From: Paraburkholderia acidisoli
GTDB taxonomy: Bacteria > Pseudomonadota > Gammaproteobacteria > Burkholderiales > Burkholderiaceae
Reading direction: 5' to 3'
Length of the DNA stretch: 64,000 nt
Assembly: GCF_009789675.1 (NCBI RefSeq)
Contig: NZ_CP046916.1
Coordinates: forward strand, 1,178,001-1,242,000
Below are positions 17,847 through 27,158 of this stretch, piece after piece. The notes beneath the pieces are model-generated. The model saw only the letters and a program-made list of their open reading frames with translations, was not told where the DNA came from and made no database searches. The translations under genes and the position numbers were made by a program. The stretch's first letter is position 1. Every line of letters begins with the position of its first letter.

Positions 17847-18383
17847 TCAAAAGTAGACCGTGGCGGTAACGGTGGTCTGGTACGTGTCCGGGCGCGGCGT
17901 GGTCTGCGCGGGCACCTGACCGTAGACGTTGATCGTTTGCGCCGAGCCCGTACCCGTGCCCGCCACGGTGTTGGTGCCTTGCGTGTTGCCCCAGATGGTC
18001 GTGCGGCCCGCGTCCTGGTACAGCTGGAAGCCGACCGTGGTGGTCGTGTTGCCGGTGGCCGTACCCGCCATCAGCCGCGCGGTCACGCTCGAACCGGTCA
18101 CGGAGCCCGCGTCGAGCCCGACGTTATACGGCGTCGTGTTCGTGCAGGTGACCGCGAGCGTGGTCTGCTGATTGATGGCGGTGGCGAGCACACCGTTCGT
18201 GCCGAACGCGAGCGGATTCGCGGAAATCGCGCAATTCGCCTGCAGCGTGAGCGTGACGTTGAAGGTGGCCGTGGCCGTTCCGTTCGAGTAGACGGCCGCG
18301 TTCGCGACCTCCACGACCGGTAAAACCGGCATGAACGCAATAGACAAACCAGTGACGACGGCAAGGGCGTGTTGGCGTTTCAT
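17847..18383 (-). CDS. Csu-type major pilin, spore coat U domain
   Basis: Probable major pilus subunit (CsuA/B-like). 178 residues: signal peptide MKRQHALAVVTGLSIAFMPV to about residue 30, then one spore coat U domain with ATFNVTLTLQANCAISANPL, FGTNGVLATAINQQTTLAV, TCTNTTPYNVGLDAGS, VGFQLYQDAGRTTIWG and the closing YQTTVTATVYF. The conserved Cys pair is present. The ATG at 18383 has AGGAG 8 bp upstream. It is the first gene of the four-gene pilus operon, with the A/T-rich promoter region 18440-18620 before it. The Acinetobacter operon has three pilin-like subunits before the chaperone; here only one is present. Confidence 0.9.
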   Translation of the reverse strand: MKRQHALAVVTGLSIAFMPVLPVVEVANAAVYSNGTATATFNVTLTLQANCAISANPLAFGTNGVLATAINQQTTLAVTCTNTTPYNVGLDAGSVTGSSVTARLMAGTATGNTTTTVGFQLYQDAGRTTIWGNTQGTNTVAGTGTGSAQTINVYGQVPAQTTPRPDTYQTTVTATVYF

Positions 18384-18751
18384 CGACCTGACTCCTGCAT
18401 GTGCCGCGTTCACGACGACCGGCGGAAATTGGGGAAATGAAAGGGACTAGCCTCATTTATACGAATAATCGGCACACTCGACTGAGAGAAATTACATTCT
18501 GTTACATGATCCCTAGATCCTTGATGCATAACGAGTTACGGGATTTCCCGGATATTTTTCCGGCATCGAAAAGCGGAAAAAATGTCTGATAACCACTAAA
18601 TTGAGTAACAATTACAATTGTCGGTTTTTAGCGAATTCTTAAAAAATTCTTGCGTGGCCCTAAATTCCCGCAAACGTTTGTCGATATGTAAGGGGACGCC
18701 CGCGCCGCTGGCTGCGGCGGCGTCGTTTTCGGCTCCCCACGGTACAGACGC
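18384..18751. other. Divergent promoter region of pilus operon and chemoreceptor
   Basis: About 370 bp, A/T-rich between 18440 and 18670. It should contain the csu promoter on the minus strand and holds a FliA-like element for the chemoreceptor on the plus strand. Short inverted repeats such as CAATTACAATTG (about 18609-18620) are visible. No gene is seen. Confidence 0.5.
18661..18687 (+). promoter_or_regulatory. Candidate FliA (sigma-28) promoter
   Basis: TAAA at 18661-18664, a 15-bp spacer, then GTCGATAT at 18680-18687, against the flagellar sigma-28 consensus TAAA-N15-GCCGATAA (4/4 and 6/8 matches with exact spacing). It ends 64 bp upstream of the chemoreceptor start, the position and gene class where such promoters are usual. 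Confidence 0.55.
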
Positions 18752-20287
18752 ATGACACTCACCATTCGCGCGCGAATCGCCCTGACGTTCGCGCTGCTCG
18801 CTCTTTTGCTGACGATTTCCGGCGTGCTCGGCTTCGTCAGCACGGAAATGGCCAATAGCGCCAATCGCGACACCTATCGCAACAAGCTCGCCGAATCCAC
18901 GGCCATCGACAACGCCGAGATCTACATCGCGCGCACGCGCCTCGTGCTCGACCGCGTCGCGCTGCATCCGGAAGCGGCCAACGTCAACGACCAGTTGCAG
19001 CGCGCCGCGGGCTTCTTCAAGAATTCCGACGAGTGGTGGACGAAGTTCACGCAGATGCCGCACGAAGCCGACGAGCTGCCGCTCATCGCCAGGACCACGG
19101 AGCGCCGCTCGGCCATGCGCGACGCCGTGGCGGGCTTTACGAAGGCGCTCGAGTCGGGCGACCGCGCGAGCGCCGACAACATCGCCATGACGCAGCTGTC
19201 GGACCTCTATAGCGCGATGAGCGCCGCGAACAACGAGGTCAAGAAACATCTCTACGAAAACGCGCGCCTGCGTTACGAGGCGGCCGAAGCGAATTTCCAT
19301 CTGTTTTCCGGCCTGAGCGCGGCCATGGTCGTGCTCGGCCTCGTCGGCGCGGGCATCGGCTGGATCGCGCTGCGCCGCGCGATCATGGCGCCGCTCAACT
19401 ACGCGCTCACGAGCCTCGACGAGATTTCGTCGGGCAATCTGAGCCGCCCCGTGCGCGCCGAACGCCGCGACGAAATGGGCCTGCTGCTCGACAACATCGA
19501 GAAAACCCGCGCGGAACTCGGCTCGGTCACGGGCGCGGTGCGCACGGGCAGCGAGTCGGTGTCGGTGGCCACGCGCCAGATCGCGGCGGGCATGATCGAC
19601 CTGTCCGCGCGCACGGAAGAACAGGCGGCCTCGCTGCAGGAAACCGCCGCCAGCATGAACGAGCTGACCGCGACCGTGAAGCAGAACAGCGACAACGCGC
19701 GCCAGGGCAGCGCGCTCGCGCACGAAGCGGCCAACGTGGCCTCGCGCGGCTCGGACGTGGTGCGCGACGTGGTGAGCACGATGAGCGAGATCGAAGGCAG
19801 CTCGAAGCAGATTTCCGAGATCACGGCGATCATCGAGGGCATTGCGTTCCAGACCAATATCCTCGCGCTCAACGCGGCCGTGGAAGCGGCCCGCGCGGGC
19901 GAGCAAGGGCGCGGCTTCGCCGTGGTCGCGAGCGAAGTGCGTTCGCTGGCGCAACGCTCGGCCGCGGCGGCGAAAGAGATCAAGGACCTGATCGCGAATT
20001 CGGTGGCAACCGTCGCGCACGGCACCGATCTCGTCTCCACGGCGGGCACGACGATGGCCGAACTGCATACGGCCGTCGAACGCGTGACCACGATCATGAA
20101 CGAGATCGCCTCGGCCTCGGCGCAGCAGCAGACCGGCATCGAGCAGGTCGATACGGCCGTCACGCAGATGGACGAAGTCACCCAGCAGAACGCGGCGCTC
20201 GTCGAGCAGGTCACGGCGGCCGCGCAGGCGCTCGACACGCAGTCGTCGAAACTCGCGGGCACGGTGCAGGTGTTCCGCGTGGCGTGA
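18752..20287 (+). CDS. Methyl-accepting chemotaxis protein (Tar-like)
   Basis: Transmembrane chemoreceptor that signals to CheA/CheW. 511 residues: TM1 at about 8-30, a periplasmic four-helix-type ligand domain (about 31-185), TM2 ([20 protein letters not shown], about 187-206), a HAMP domain ([22 protein letters not shown]) and a cytoplasmic signalling domain with the invariant hairpin tip [19 protein letters not shown] followed by [18 protein letters not shown]. No C-terminal NWETF-like CheR/CheB tether; the protein ends VQVFRVA. The ligand cannot be predicted. A FliA-like promoter lies upstream. It is not in a che operon; the divergent neighbour is the Csu pilus operon. Confidence 0.96.
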   Translation: MTLTIRARIALTFALLALLLTISGVLGFVSTEMANSANRDTYRNKLAESTAIDNAEIYIARTRLVLDRVALHPEAANVNDQLQRAAGFFKNSDEWWTKFTQMPHEADELPLIARTTERRSAMRDAVAGFTKALESGDRASADNIAMTQLSDLYSAMSAANNEVKKHLYENARLRYEAAEANFHLFSGLSAAMVVLGLVGAGIGWIALRRAIMAPLNYALTSLDEISSGNLSRPVRAERRDEMGLLLDNIEKTRAELGSVTGAVRTGSESVSVATRQIAAGMIDLSARTEEQAASLQETAASMNELTATVKQNSDNARQGSALAHEAANVASRGSDVVRDVVSTMSEIEGSSKQISEITAIIEGIAFQTNILALNAAVEAARAGEQGRGFAVVASEVRSLAQRSAAAAKEIKDLIANSVATVAHGTDLVSTAGTTMAELHTAVERVTTIMNEIASASAQQQTGIEQVDTAVTQMDEVTQQNAALVEQVTAAAQALDTQSSKLAGTVQVFRVA

Positions 20288-20380
20288 CATTGCGCGATAC
20301 GACGTGCCGATGCGCGCGCCTCTTATAGAATCGGGCGTGTCCACGCCGGACGTATCAACGCTCGCCATGAGGAACGCCGC

Positions 20381-20701
20381 ATGTATATCGCCATGAATCG
20401 CTTCAAGGTCGCGCCGGGCTCCGAGTCCGCATTCGAGGAAGTCTGGGCGAAGCGCGACACGCATTTGCGAGAAGTGCCCGGCTTTATCGAGTTTCATCTG
20501 CTCAAAGGGCCGCAGCGCGACGATCACGTGCTCTACGCGAGCCATACGATCTGGGCGAGCCACGCCGACTTCGAGGCGTGGACGCGCTCCGAGCAGTTTC
20601 GCGCGGCGCATCGTAACGCGGGCAACACGGGCGAAAATCGCCCCGTGTATCTGAGCCATCCCGAGTTCGAAGGCTTCGAGGTCGTGCAGACGGTCAAATG
20701 A
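20381..20701 (+). CDS. ABM-domain protein (antibiotic biosynthesis monooxygenase / heme-degrading fold)
   Basis: 106-residue single-domain alpha+beta dimeric-barrel protein: MYIAMNRFKVAPGSESAFEE, then WAKRDTHLREVPGFIEFHLL, DHVLYASHTIWASHADFEAW and a C-terminal PVYLSHPEFEGFEVV. The sequence is closest in character to the HmoA/IsdG-like group that includes heme-degrading enzymes, but ABM folds also include quinol monooxygenases, and the catalytic residues of IsdG cannot be confirmed by eye. A GAGGAA ribosome site precedes the ATG. It stands alone between the chemoreceptor and glgX; heme breakdown would fit with, but is separate from, the heme oxygenase at 28.9 kb. Confidence 0.8.
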   Translation: MYIAMNRFKVAPGSESAFEEVWAKRDTHLREVPGFIEFHLLKGPQRDDHVLYASHTIWASHADFEAWTRSEQFRAAHRNAGNTGENRPVYLSHPEFEGFEVVQTVK

Positions 20702-21009
20702 CCCCGCCGGTCGCCGCTCCCCCGGCGATCGGTAAAACTGCCACCCCCGCCGCGCCAAAGCTACATTTCGCGCGGCGCGCCGCGGCACACCCGAGGCGGC
20801 GCGCCCGTGCCGCCGCACGCACGACGCCCGCGCGGCGCCCCTTTCTCCCCTTCCGCCTTCCGCAAACGCCAGCTTCGCCCTACGGGCCCGAAGCTTGCTT
20901 TCTTGCCCGTCACGTCTTCGTTGCCGCACTGCCGCGCCGGGTCGCCGACCCGCCGCGCGCGCAGCCGCGTCGTCTCTCCACGCCTACCCAACCGTCGAGC
21001 TTCGAGCCC
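20702..21009. other. GC-rich gap upstream of glgX
   Basis: About 310 bp between the ABM gene and the chosen glgX start. The glgX frame stays open across it, but the encoded residues are Pro/Arg/Ala-rich and unlike any GlgX N-terminus, so I treat it as untranslated. No promoter motif or repeat stands out. Confidence 0.4.
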
Positions 21010-23187
21010 ATGAACAACAAAACCGCCAGCCGTATCGCAGAAGGTCAGCCGTATCCGCTCGGCGCCACCTGGAACGGACGCGGCGTGAATTTCGCGCTGT
21101 TTTCCGCGAACGCCACCAAGGTCGAGCTGTGTCTCTTCGACGAGACCGGCGAGCACGAAATCGAGCGCATCGAACTGCCCGAATACACCGACGAGGTCTG
21201 GCACGTCTTCCTGCCCGATCTTCAGCCCGGCGCGATCTACGGCTATCGCGTGCATGGACCGTACGACCCGCAGGCGGGCCATCGTTTCAATCCGAACAAG
21301 CTGCTGCTCGACCCGTATGCGAAGGCGCACGTGGGCGAACTCAAGTGGGACCCGGCCGTGTTCGGCTACACGATCGGCCACCCCGACGGCGACCTCTCGT
21401 TCGACGAGCGTGACAGCGCGCCGTTCGTGCCGCGCTGCCGCGTGGTCGACCAGTCGTTCAGCTGGCATCACCCGTTGCGCGAACGCGTGCCGCGCGAACG
21501 CACCATCTTCTACGAGACGCACGTGCGCGGTTTCACGATCCGCCATCCGGAAGTGCCGGAAGACGAGCGCGGCACCTTCGCGGGCCTCGGCAACACGGCC
21601 GTGCTCGATCACATCCGCAAGCTCGGCGTGACTTCCGTGGAATTGCTGCCGATCCACACCTTCGTCAACGACTCGCACCTGCTCGAGCGCGGCCTCACGA
21701 ACTACTGGGGCTACAACACGATCGGCTTTTTCGCGCCCGATCCGCGTTATTCGGTGGGCGCGCACGGTTCGATCGACGAATTCAAGAACATGGTGGACCG
21801 CTTTCACGCGGCCGGGCTCGAAGTGATTCTCGACGTGGTCTACAACCACACCGCCGAAGGCAGCGAACTCGGGCCGACGCTGTCGTTTCGCGGCATCGAC
21901 AACGCCTCGTACTATCGCCTGCCCGAAGACCCGCGCTATTACATCAACGACACGGGCACGGGCAACACGCTCAATCTCTCGCACCCGCGCGTGCTGCAGA
22001 TGGTGACGGACAGCCTGCGCTACTGGGTGCTCGAAATGGGCGTGGACGGCTTCCGCTTCGACCTCGCGACCATTCTGGGCCGCGAACCGTATGGCTTCGA
22101 CGAAGGCGGCGGTTTTCTCGACAGCTGCCGCCAGGACCCGATCCTCTCCAGCGTGAAGCTGATCGCCGAACCGTGGGACTGCGGCCCCGGCGGCTACCAG
22201 GTGGGCGGCTTTCCGCCGGGCTGGTCCGAGTGGAACGACCGTTTCCGCGACACCGTGCGCGGCTGGTGGAAAGGCGACGAAGGCAAGGCCGCCGACCTCG
22301 CCACGCGCCTGTGCGCTTCGGGCGACCGCTTCAACCGGCGCGGCCGCCGGCCGTGGTCGAGCGTGAACTTCGTCACCGCGCACGACGGCTTCACGTTGAA
22401 CGATCTCGTGTCGTACAACGAGCGGCACAACGAGGAAAACGGCGAGGACAACCGCGACGGCCACGGCGACAACCTCTCGTGGAACTGCGGCGCGGAAGGC
22501 CCGTCCGACGACGCCGAGATCGTCGCGCTGCGCGAACGCCAGAAACGCAACTTCCTCGCCACGCTGCTGCTCTCGCAAGGCACGCCCATGCTGCTCGCCG
22601 GCGACGAATTCGGCCGCACGCAACGCGGCAACAACAACGCCTATTGCCAGGACAACGAGATCAGCTGGGTGGACTGGGAAGGTATCGACGACGACGGTCG
22701 CGCGCTCAACGAGTTCGTGCGCAAGCTCACCACGCTGCGCCATGCGCTGCCGGTGCTGCGCCGTAATCGCTTTTTGATCGGCGAACACAACGAAACGCTC
22801 GACGTGACCGACGTCGAATGGCTCTCGCCCGCGGGCGTGCCGCTCAACGGCGACCAGTGGGGCGACGCGCAGATGCGCTGCTTCGGCATGCTGGTCGACG
22901 GCCGGTCGCAGACGAGCGGCATCAAGCGGCTTGCCTCGGACGCGACCATGCTGATCGTGCTCAACGCGTATCACGACGTGGTGGATTTCACGCTGCCATC
23001 GGTGCCGGGCACCGATCAGTGGAGCTGCCTCATCGACACCAACATGCCTGTGCGCGAAGAGCTGCCGGAGTTCGAGGCCGGCGACGTGTATCAGGTGACG
23101 GGCCGTTCGCTGCTGCTGTTCGCGCTGCACGCGCGCGGCGCGACGCAGCGCGTGTTCGACCGGCTCGAGGAGAACCTCACGGGCTAA
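21010..23187 (+). CDS. glgX: Glycogen debranching enzyme GlgX
   Basis: GH13 enzyme that hydrolyses alpha-1,6 branches of phosphorylase-limited glycogen, releasing maltotetraose and similar chains. 725 residues, within the usual range. An N-terminal CBM48 domain (GATWNGRGVNFALFSANATK) precedes the catalytic barrel: DVVYNHTAEGSELGP, the nucleophile D351 in GFRFDLAT, the acid/base E387 in LIAEPWDCGPGGYQVG and VTAHDGFTLNDLVSYNE, then GTPMLLAGDEFGRTQRGNNN and a C-terminal beta domain. The ATG at 21010 (MNNKTASRIAEGQPYPLG) matches where family members begin. No other glg gene is adjacent, so this copy is not in a glycogen operon. Confidence 0.95.
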   Translation: MNNKTASRIAEGQPYPLGATWNGRGVNFALFSANATKVELCLFDETGEHEIERIELPEYTDEVWHVFLPDLQPGAIYGYRVHGPYDPQAGHRFNPNKLLLDPYAKAHVGELKWDPAVFGYTIGHPDGDLSFDERDSAPFVPRCRVVDQSFSWHHPLRERVPRERTIFYETHVRGFTIRHPEVPEDERGTFAGLGNTAVLDHIRKLGVTSVELLPIHTFVNDSHLLERGLTNYWGYNTIGFFAPDPRYSVGAHGSIDEFKNMVDRFHAAGLEVILDVVYNHTAEGSELGPTLSFRGIDNASYYRLPEDPRYYINDTGTGNTLNLSHPRVLQMVTDSLRYWVLEMGVDGFRFDLATILGREPYGFDEGGGFLDSCRQDPILSSVKLIAEPWDCGPGGYQVGGFPPGWSEWNDRFRDTVRGWWKGDEGKAADLATRLCASGDRFNRRGRRPWSSVNFVTAHDGFTLNDLVSYNERHNEENGEDNRDGHGDNLSWNCGAEGPSDDAEIVALRERQKRNFLATLLLSQGTPMLLAGDEFGRTQRGNNNAYCQDNEISWVDWEGIDDDGRALNEFVRKLTTLRHALPVLRRNRFLIGEHNETLDVTDVEWLSPAGVPLNGDQWGDAQMRCFGMLVDGRSQTSGIKRLASDATMLIVLNAYHDVVDFTLPSVPGTDQWSCLIDTNMPVREELPEFEAGDVYQVTGRSLLLFALHARGATQRVFDRLEENLTG

Positions 23188-23234
23188 AAAGCTAAGCGGC
23201 TAAGCGGCCAGGGCCGGGGGCGGCGAACCGCAGT

Positions 23235-23993
23235 TCACTCGCGCGCCCACGGCTTGGGCCTGCCGTTCAGGAGCGCTTCGACGTGCGCGTTGCCGCCCAC
23301 GAACGACGCTTCGCTCGCCGAGCCCGGGTTGCCGCCCAGCCGGTAGCAGACCGTGTAGCGGCCCGTGCCCGCGAAGCAGTCCGAGCCGTGCGCCTGCACG
23401 ACGCGCAGCAGGAACTGGCGGTCGCCGCCCCAGCCCCACAGCCAGAAGTGCGTGATCTTGAGCAGGAAGTCGGTGCGAAAAAAATAGCAGCTCGTGTCGA
23501 TGAGCGGGCCGCACACGCCGTTGTAGAGCCCGAGACTGTGGGCGTCGTCGCGGCAAAGGAACGTGCCGTCCTTGCGATGCACGGTGCGCAGGGCAAACGC
23601 CATGCCGTAGGGCGCCTGCGGCCGCGATTCGAGGGTGGCGATGCACGACTCGACGTGATCGGCGCGCAGCCAGTTGTCCTGGTCGAGCATCATCGCGTAG
23701 TCGTTGTTGACGAGATAGCCCGCCGCGCACATCACGCGCGCGCCGTACCAGTGCTGGCGTTGCTCGGGCGGAATGCGCGCGGTGCGCTGGCCGCCCGTGT
23801 TGAATGGCAGCACGAGTGTGCGCACGCGCTCGCGATGCGGCAGACCGGGCGGCAGGTCGAGCGGGCGGGCGAACTGCGCGCCGTCGAACACGACCAGCAC
23901 GTCGGTGGGCACCGTCTGCGCGAGTACCGAACGCACGGCGGCTTCGAGTTCGGGCGCGCCCGTGGTGGGAATGATGACGATGGCGGGATTCAA
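23235..23993 (-). CDS. Family 2 glycosyltransferase
   Basis: Probable GT-A fold glycosyltransferase acting on a surface glycan or similar acceptor; substrate unknown. About 252 residues from the chosen start: PAIVIIPTTGAPELEAAVRS (nucleotide-binding beta1-alpha1), DVLVVFDGAQ, the DxD-like DQDN in AMMLDQDNWLRADHVES, and RTDFLLKITHFWLWGWGGD, which holds the ED/GGD-type catalytic loop. The start is a TTG at 23993 with GGAG 6 bp upstream; a GTG at 24095 is possible, but the extra 34 residues look unlike the family. Convergent with glgX and divergent from the phytochrome gene, so it is probably monocistronic. Confidence 0.8.
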   Translation of the reverse strand: MNPAIVIIPTTGAPELEAAVRSVLAQTVPTDVLVVFDGAQFARPLDLPPGLPHRERVRTLVLPFNTGGQRTARIPPEQRQHWYGARVMCAAGYLVNNDYAMMLDQDNWLRADHVESCIATLESRPQAPYGMAFALRTVHRKDGTFLCRDDAHSLGLYNGVCGPLIDTSCYFFRTDFLLKITHFWLWGWGGDRQFLLRVVQAHGSDCFAGTGRYTVCYRLGGNPGSASEASFVGGNAHVEALLNGRPKPWARE

Positions 23994-24214
23994 GACGGAC
24001 TCCGTGAATGGGCTGGCGAGCCGCCCATGCTCGCGGCGCGCGGCGCCGGGATGAATCGGAGAACTCCGAAAGCCCGCGGCAGGGGCCGGATTCACACGAA
24101 CTTACGCGCTACCCGGCGCAAGCCGTCGGCAATCTCGAAGCATCCGGCCAGATCGCACGCGGGCCGCCGCGCAAACGTGCGAGAATTCGCGGCTGGCCCC
24201 GAACCGGAGGATGC

Positions 24215-26638
24215 ATGACGAATGACGCGCAGATTCACGCAGAGACCGTGCAGGCGGAATGCGCCCGGGAACCGATTCATGTTCCGGGCAGCATCCAGCC
24301 GCACGGCTTTCTCGTGAGTCTCGACGAGACCGGGCGCATCGTGCAGGCCAGCGCGAACGCGGGCGCCCTCGCGGGCACGAGCACCGAGGCCTTGCTCGGC
24401 CAGCCGCTCGCGCGCCTCGTGGGCGAAGCAGCGGCGCGCGCCGCGCTCGAAGCGCTGGCCGTGCCCGGCTCGGACGGCACGCCACGTTTCGTGGGCGCGA
24501 TCGCCGACCCGCGCGGCGGCCAGCCGCTCAATCGTCATGCCGAAGGCGCCGCGCCCGACTTGCCGCTGCATACGCACACGCACGAACACGCGCCGCTCGC
24601 GATCGTCGCGCATCGTTTCGACGGCATCGCGATCGTCGAACTCGAACCCGCGCTGGGCGCCGCCGACGTGTTCTCCTCGCTGTATCCGCTCGTGCGCACC
24701 TTCCTGCGCGGCCTGCAGGAAAGCGAAAGCGTGGACGACCTCGCGCGCCTCGCCGCGAACGAAATCAAGCGCATCACGGGCTACGGCCGCACGCTCGTCT
24801 ATAACTTCGACGAAGCGGGCAACGGCCACGTGATCGCCGAAGCCGTGGACGAGGGCTATCACTCGTATCTCGACCAGCACTTCCCCGCCGCCGACATTCC
24901 GGCTCAGGCGCGCGCGCTGTATCTGCAGAACCGCATCCGTCTGATCGCCGACGCCGACTACGAGCGCGTGCCGCTGGTGCCGCCGCGGCATCCGGCCACG
25001 GGCCGGCCCACCGACCTCACGTGGGCCTCGTTGCGCAGCGTCTCGCCCGTGCACGTGCAGTACATGAAGAACATGGGCACATGGTCGTCCATGTCGATGT
25101 CGATCGTGGTGCGCGGCAAGCTCTGGGGCCTGATCTCGTGCCATCACGCCACGGCGCGGCTGCCCGCCTTCGAGGTGCGTGCCGCGTGCGAGCACATCGC
25201 GCAGATGCTCTCGCTGCAGATCGAGGCGCGCGAGGACCGCGCCGGGGCCGAGTATCGGCTGGAACTGCGGCGCCGCCTCTCGCGGCTGCTCGCGACCATG
25301 GCGAACAGCGATCACTTCGTGGGCGCGCTCGCCGACGAACCGCGCGATCTGCTCGGTCTCGCCGACGCGAGCGGTGTCGCGATCGTCTTCGACGGCCGCG
25401 TGGTCACGGTCGGCACGACGCCCGAGCCCGCGCAGATCGACACGCTGCTCACGTGGCTCGACGCGCAGACCGGCGAGATCCACGCCACCGAAGCCCTCGC
25501 GCAGGAAACCGGCGAGCGCTTCGATCAGGACGCGGCGGGCATGCTTGCCGTCTCCATCTCGAAGCTGTTTCGCAATTACGTGATCTGGTTCCGGCCCGAG
25601 GTCGTGCGCGCGCTCAAGTGGGCCGGCGACCCGCGCGCGAAGCTCGCCGCGCAATCCGCGTCGCTCTCGCCGCGCGCGAGCTTCGACGTGTGGACCGAAG
25701 TCGTGCGCGAGCGCTCGCTGCCGTGGCGCCCCGCCGAACTCGAGATCGCCATGGAGTTTCGCGCCGCGCTGCTCGACATCGTGCTGCGCCGCGCCGAGGA
25801 AGTCGCGCAACTCGCGCTCGAACTCGGCCGCGCGAACGAGGAACTCGAAGGCTTCTCGTACACCGTCTCGCACGACCTGCGCGCGCCGCTGCGCCATATC
25901 GCCGGTTTCGCCGACCTGCTCGCGCAAACCGACGCCGCCAACCTGTCCACGCGCGGCCGCCATTTCGTCGAGCGCATCGCCTCCTCGGCGCGGTTCGGCG
26001 GCAAACTCGTGGACGACCTGCTGGCGTTTTCGCAGATGGGGCGCGCGGCGCTCCACAAGCAGCGCGTCGACCTCGGGCGCCTCGTGAACGAGCTCGTGGC
26101 CGACCAGCAGCGCGACGCGCCCGAACGGCCGATCGACTGGCGCGTGGGCCCGCTCTGCACGCTCACCGCCGACCCCGTGCTGCTCCACGTGGTGCTGCGC
26201 AACCTCATCGACAATGCCGCGAAATTCACGCGCAATCATGCGGAAGCCAGCGACCCTGCGATAATCGAGGTCGGCTGCGAGGCGGGAACCGGCGATCTCG
26301 CCGACCACGACGTGGTCTATGTGCGCGACAATGGCGTCGGTTTCGACGCGCGTTACGTCGACAAGCTGTTCGGCGTGTTCCAGCGCCTGCACCGCTTCGA
26401 AGACTTCGAAGGCACGGGCATCGGCCTTGCTTCCGTCAAGCGCATCGTCGAGCGCCACGGCGGCCGCGCGTGGGCCGAAGGCGCGCTGGACGTGGGCACG
26501 ACGGTGTCGTTCGCGATCCCGCGCTCGATGGACGCGCCGCCCGCGCAGCCCGGCGAAACCGCCGCGGCGGCCGTCGCACGACTCGCCTCGGTTTCGCCGG
26601 AAGCACAGCCGTTCAGAAATGTGCGCAAGCCCGAATGA
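24215..26638 (+). CDS. bphP: Bacteriophytochrome histidine kinase
   Basis: Red/far-red photoreceptor with biliverdin chromophore and histidine kinase output. 807 residues: a PAS domain with the biliverdin-attachment Cys16 in AECAREPIHVPGSIQPHG, a GAF domain with the phytochrome FPAADIPAQARALYLQNRIR and LRSVSPVHVQYMKNMGTWSS blocks, a PHY domain with the tongue motif PRASFDVW, and a HisKA/HATPase_c module with His553 in FSYTVSHDLRAPLRHI, DNGVGFD and GTGIGLASVKRIV. No attached receiver; a separate CheY-like gene follows by 31 bp. The ATG at 24215 (MTNDAQIH) is preceded by GGAGG. Chromophore is probably supplied by the heme oxygenase gene on the other strand at 28.9-29.6 kb. Confidence 0.96.
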   Translation: MTNDAQIHAETVQAECAREPIHVPGSIQPHGFLVSLDETGRIVQASANAGALAGTSTEALLGQPLARLVGEAAARAALEALAVPGSDGTPRFVGAIADPRGGQPLNRHAEGAAPDLPLHTHTHEHAPLAIVAHRFDGIAIVELEPALGAADVFSSLYPLVRTFLRGLQESESVDDLARLAANEIKRITGYGRTLVYNFDEAGNGHVIAEAVDEGYHSYLDQHFPAADIPAQARALYLQNRIRLIADADYERVPLVPPRHPATGRPTDLTWASLRSVSPVHVQYMKNMGTWSSMSMSIVVRGKLWGLISCHHATARLPAFEVRAACEHIAQMLSLQIEAREDRAGAEYRLELRRRLSRLLATMANSDHFVGALADEPRDLLGLADASGVAIVFDGRVVTVGTTPEPAQIDTLLTWLDAQTGEIHATEALAQETGERFDQDAAGMLAVSISKLFRNYVIWFRPEVVRALKWAGDPRAKLAAQSASLSPRASFDVWTEVVRERSLPWRPAELEIAMEFRAALLDIVLRRAEEVAQLALELGRANEELEGFSYTVSHDLRAPLRHIAGFADLLAQTDAANLSTRGRHFVERIASSARFGGKLVDDLLAFSQMGRAALHKQRVDLGRLVNELVADQQRDAPERPIDWRVGPLCTLTADPVLLHVVLRNLIDNAAKFTRNHAEASDPAIIEVGCEAGTGDLADHDVVYVRDNGVGFDARYVDKLFGVFQRLHRFEDFEGTGIGLASVKRIVERHGGRAWAEGALDVGTTVSFAIPRSMDAPPAQPGETAAAAVARLASVSPEAQPFRNVRKPE

Positions 26639-26669
26639 CAGTTATAAGGTAGTGGAGGAAGGAACCGCC

Positions 26670-27104
26670 GTGCTCAGACCCATCTTGCTGGTCGAAGACA
26701 ATCCCAACGACATCGAACTCACGTTGATCGCGCTGGAAAAGGCGCGCCTCGCGAATCCGGTGGTGTCGTTGCGCGACGGCGCCGAAGCGCTCGATTACCT
26801 GCGCCGCGAAGGCCAGTGGTCGGAGCGCGCGGCGGAGAATCCGGCCGTGATTCTCCTCGACAAGAAACTCCCGAAGATCGACGGCCACGAGGTGCTCAAG
26901 GCCGTGCGCGAGGACGACTCGCTCAAGCGTATTCCCATCGTCATGCTCACTTCCTCGCGCGAGGAAAAAGACCTGCTGCGCAGCTACGACCTGGGCGTGA
27001 ACGCCTACGTGGTGAAGCCCGTGGAATTCGACGACTTCATGGACGCGATCAACGATCTGGGCGTGTTCTGGGCCGTGCTCAACGAGCCGCCGCCGGCGCG
27101 CTAA
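26670..27104 (+). CDS. Single-domain response regulator, phytochrome partner
   Basis: CheY/Rcp1-like receiver domain without output domain, the probable phosphoacceptor of the upstream bacteriophytochrome. 144 residues with acidic E9-D10, phosphoacceptor D64 in ILLDKKLPKIDGHE, T94 in VMLTSSREEKD and K116 in YVVKPVEF. The Rcp1-type features VEDNPNDIELTLIALEKA and a C-terminal FWAVLNEPP are typical of phytochrome-linked regulators. The start is a GTG at 26670 with GGAGGAAGG about 9 bp upstream; an upstream ATG at 26619 lies inside bphP and is less likely. How the signal leaves this domain is not shown by sequence. Confidence 0.92.
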   Translation: MLRPILLVEDNPNDIELTLIALEKARLANPVVSLRDGAEALDYLRREGQWSERAAENPAVILLDKKLPKIDGHEVLKAVREDDSLKRIPIVMLTSSREEKDLLRSYDLGVNAYVVKPVEFDDFMDAINDLGVFWAVLNEPPPAR

Positions 27105-27158
27105 GCTCCCGCGTATCGCGTCGCCCGCGCGACAAAGCGGTCGAAAGCCGCCGCCGTC

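Noticed and set aside
18596..20929. Minus-strand open frame of 777 codons
   Set aside because: Antisense to the chemoreceptor and ABM genes, whose products are clear; no domain in the antisense translation.
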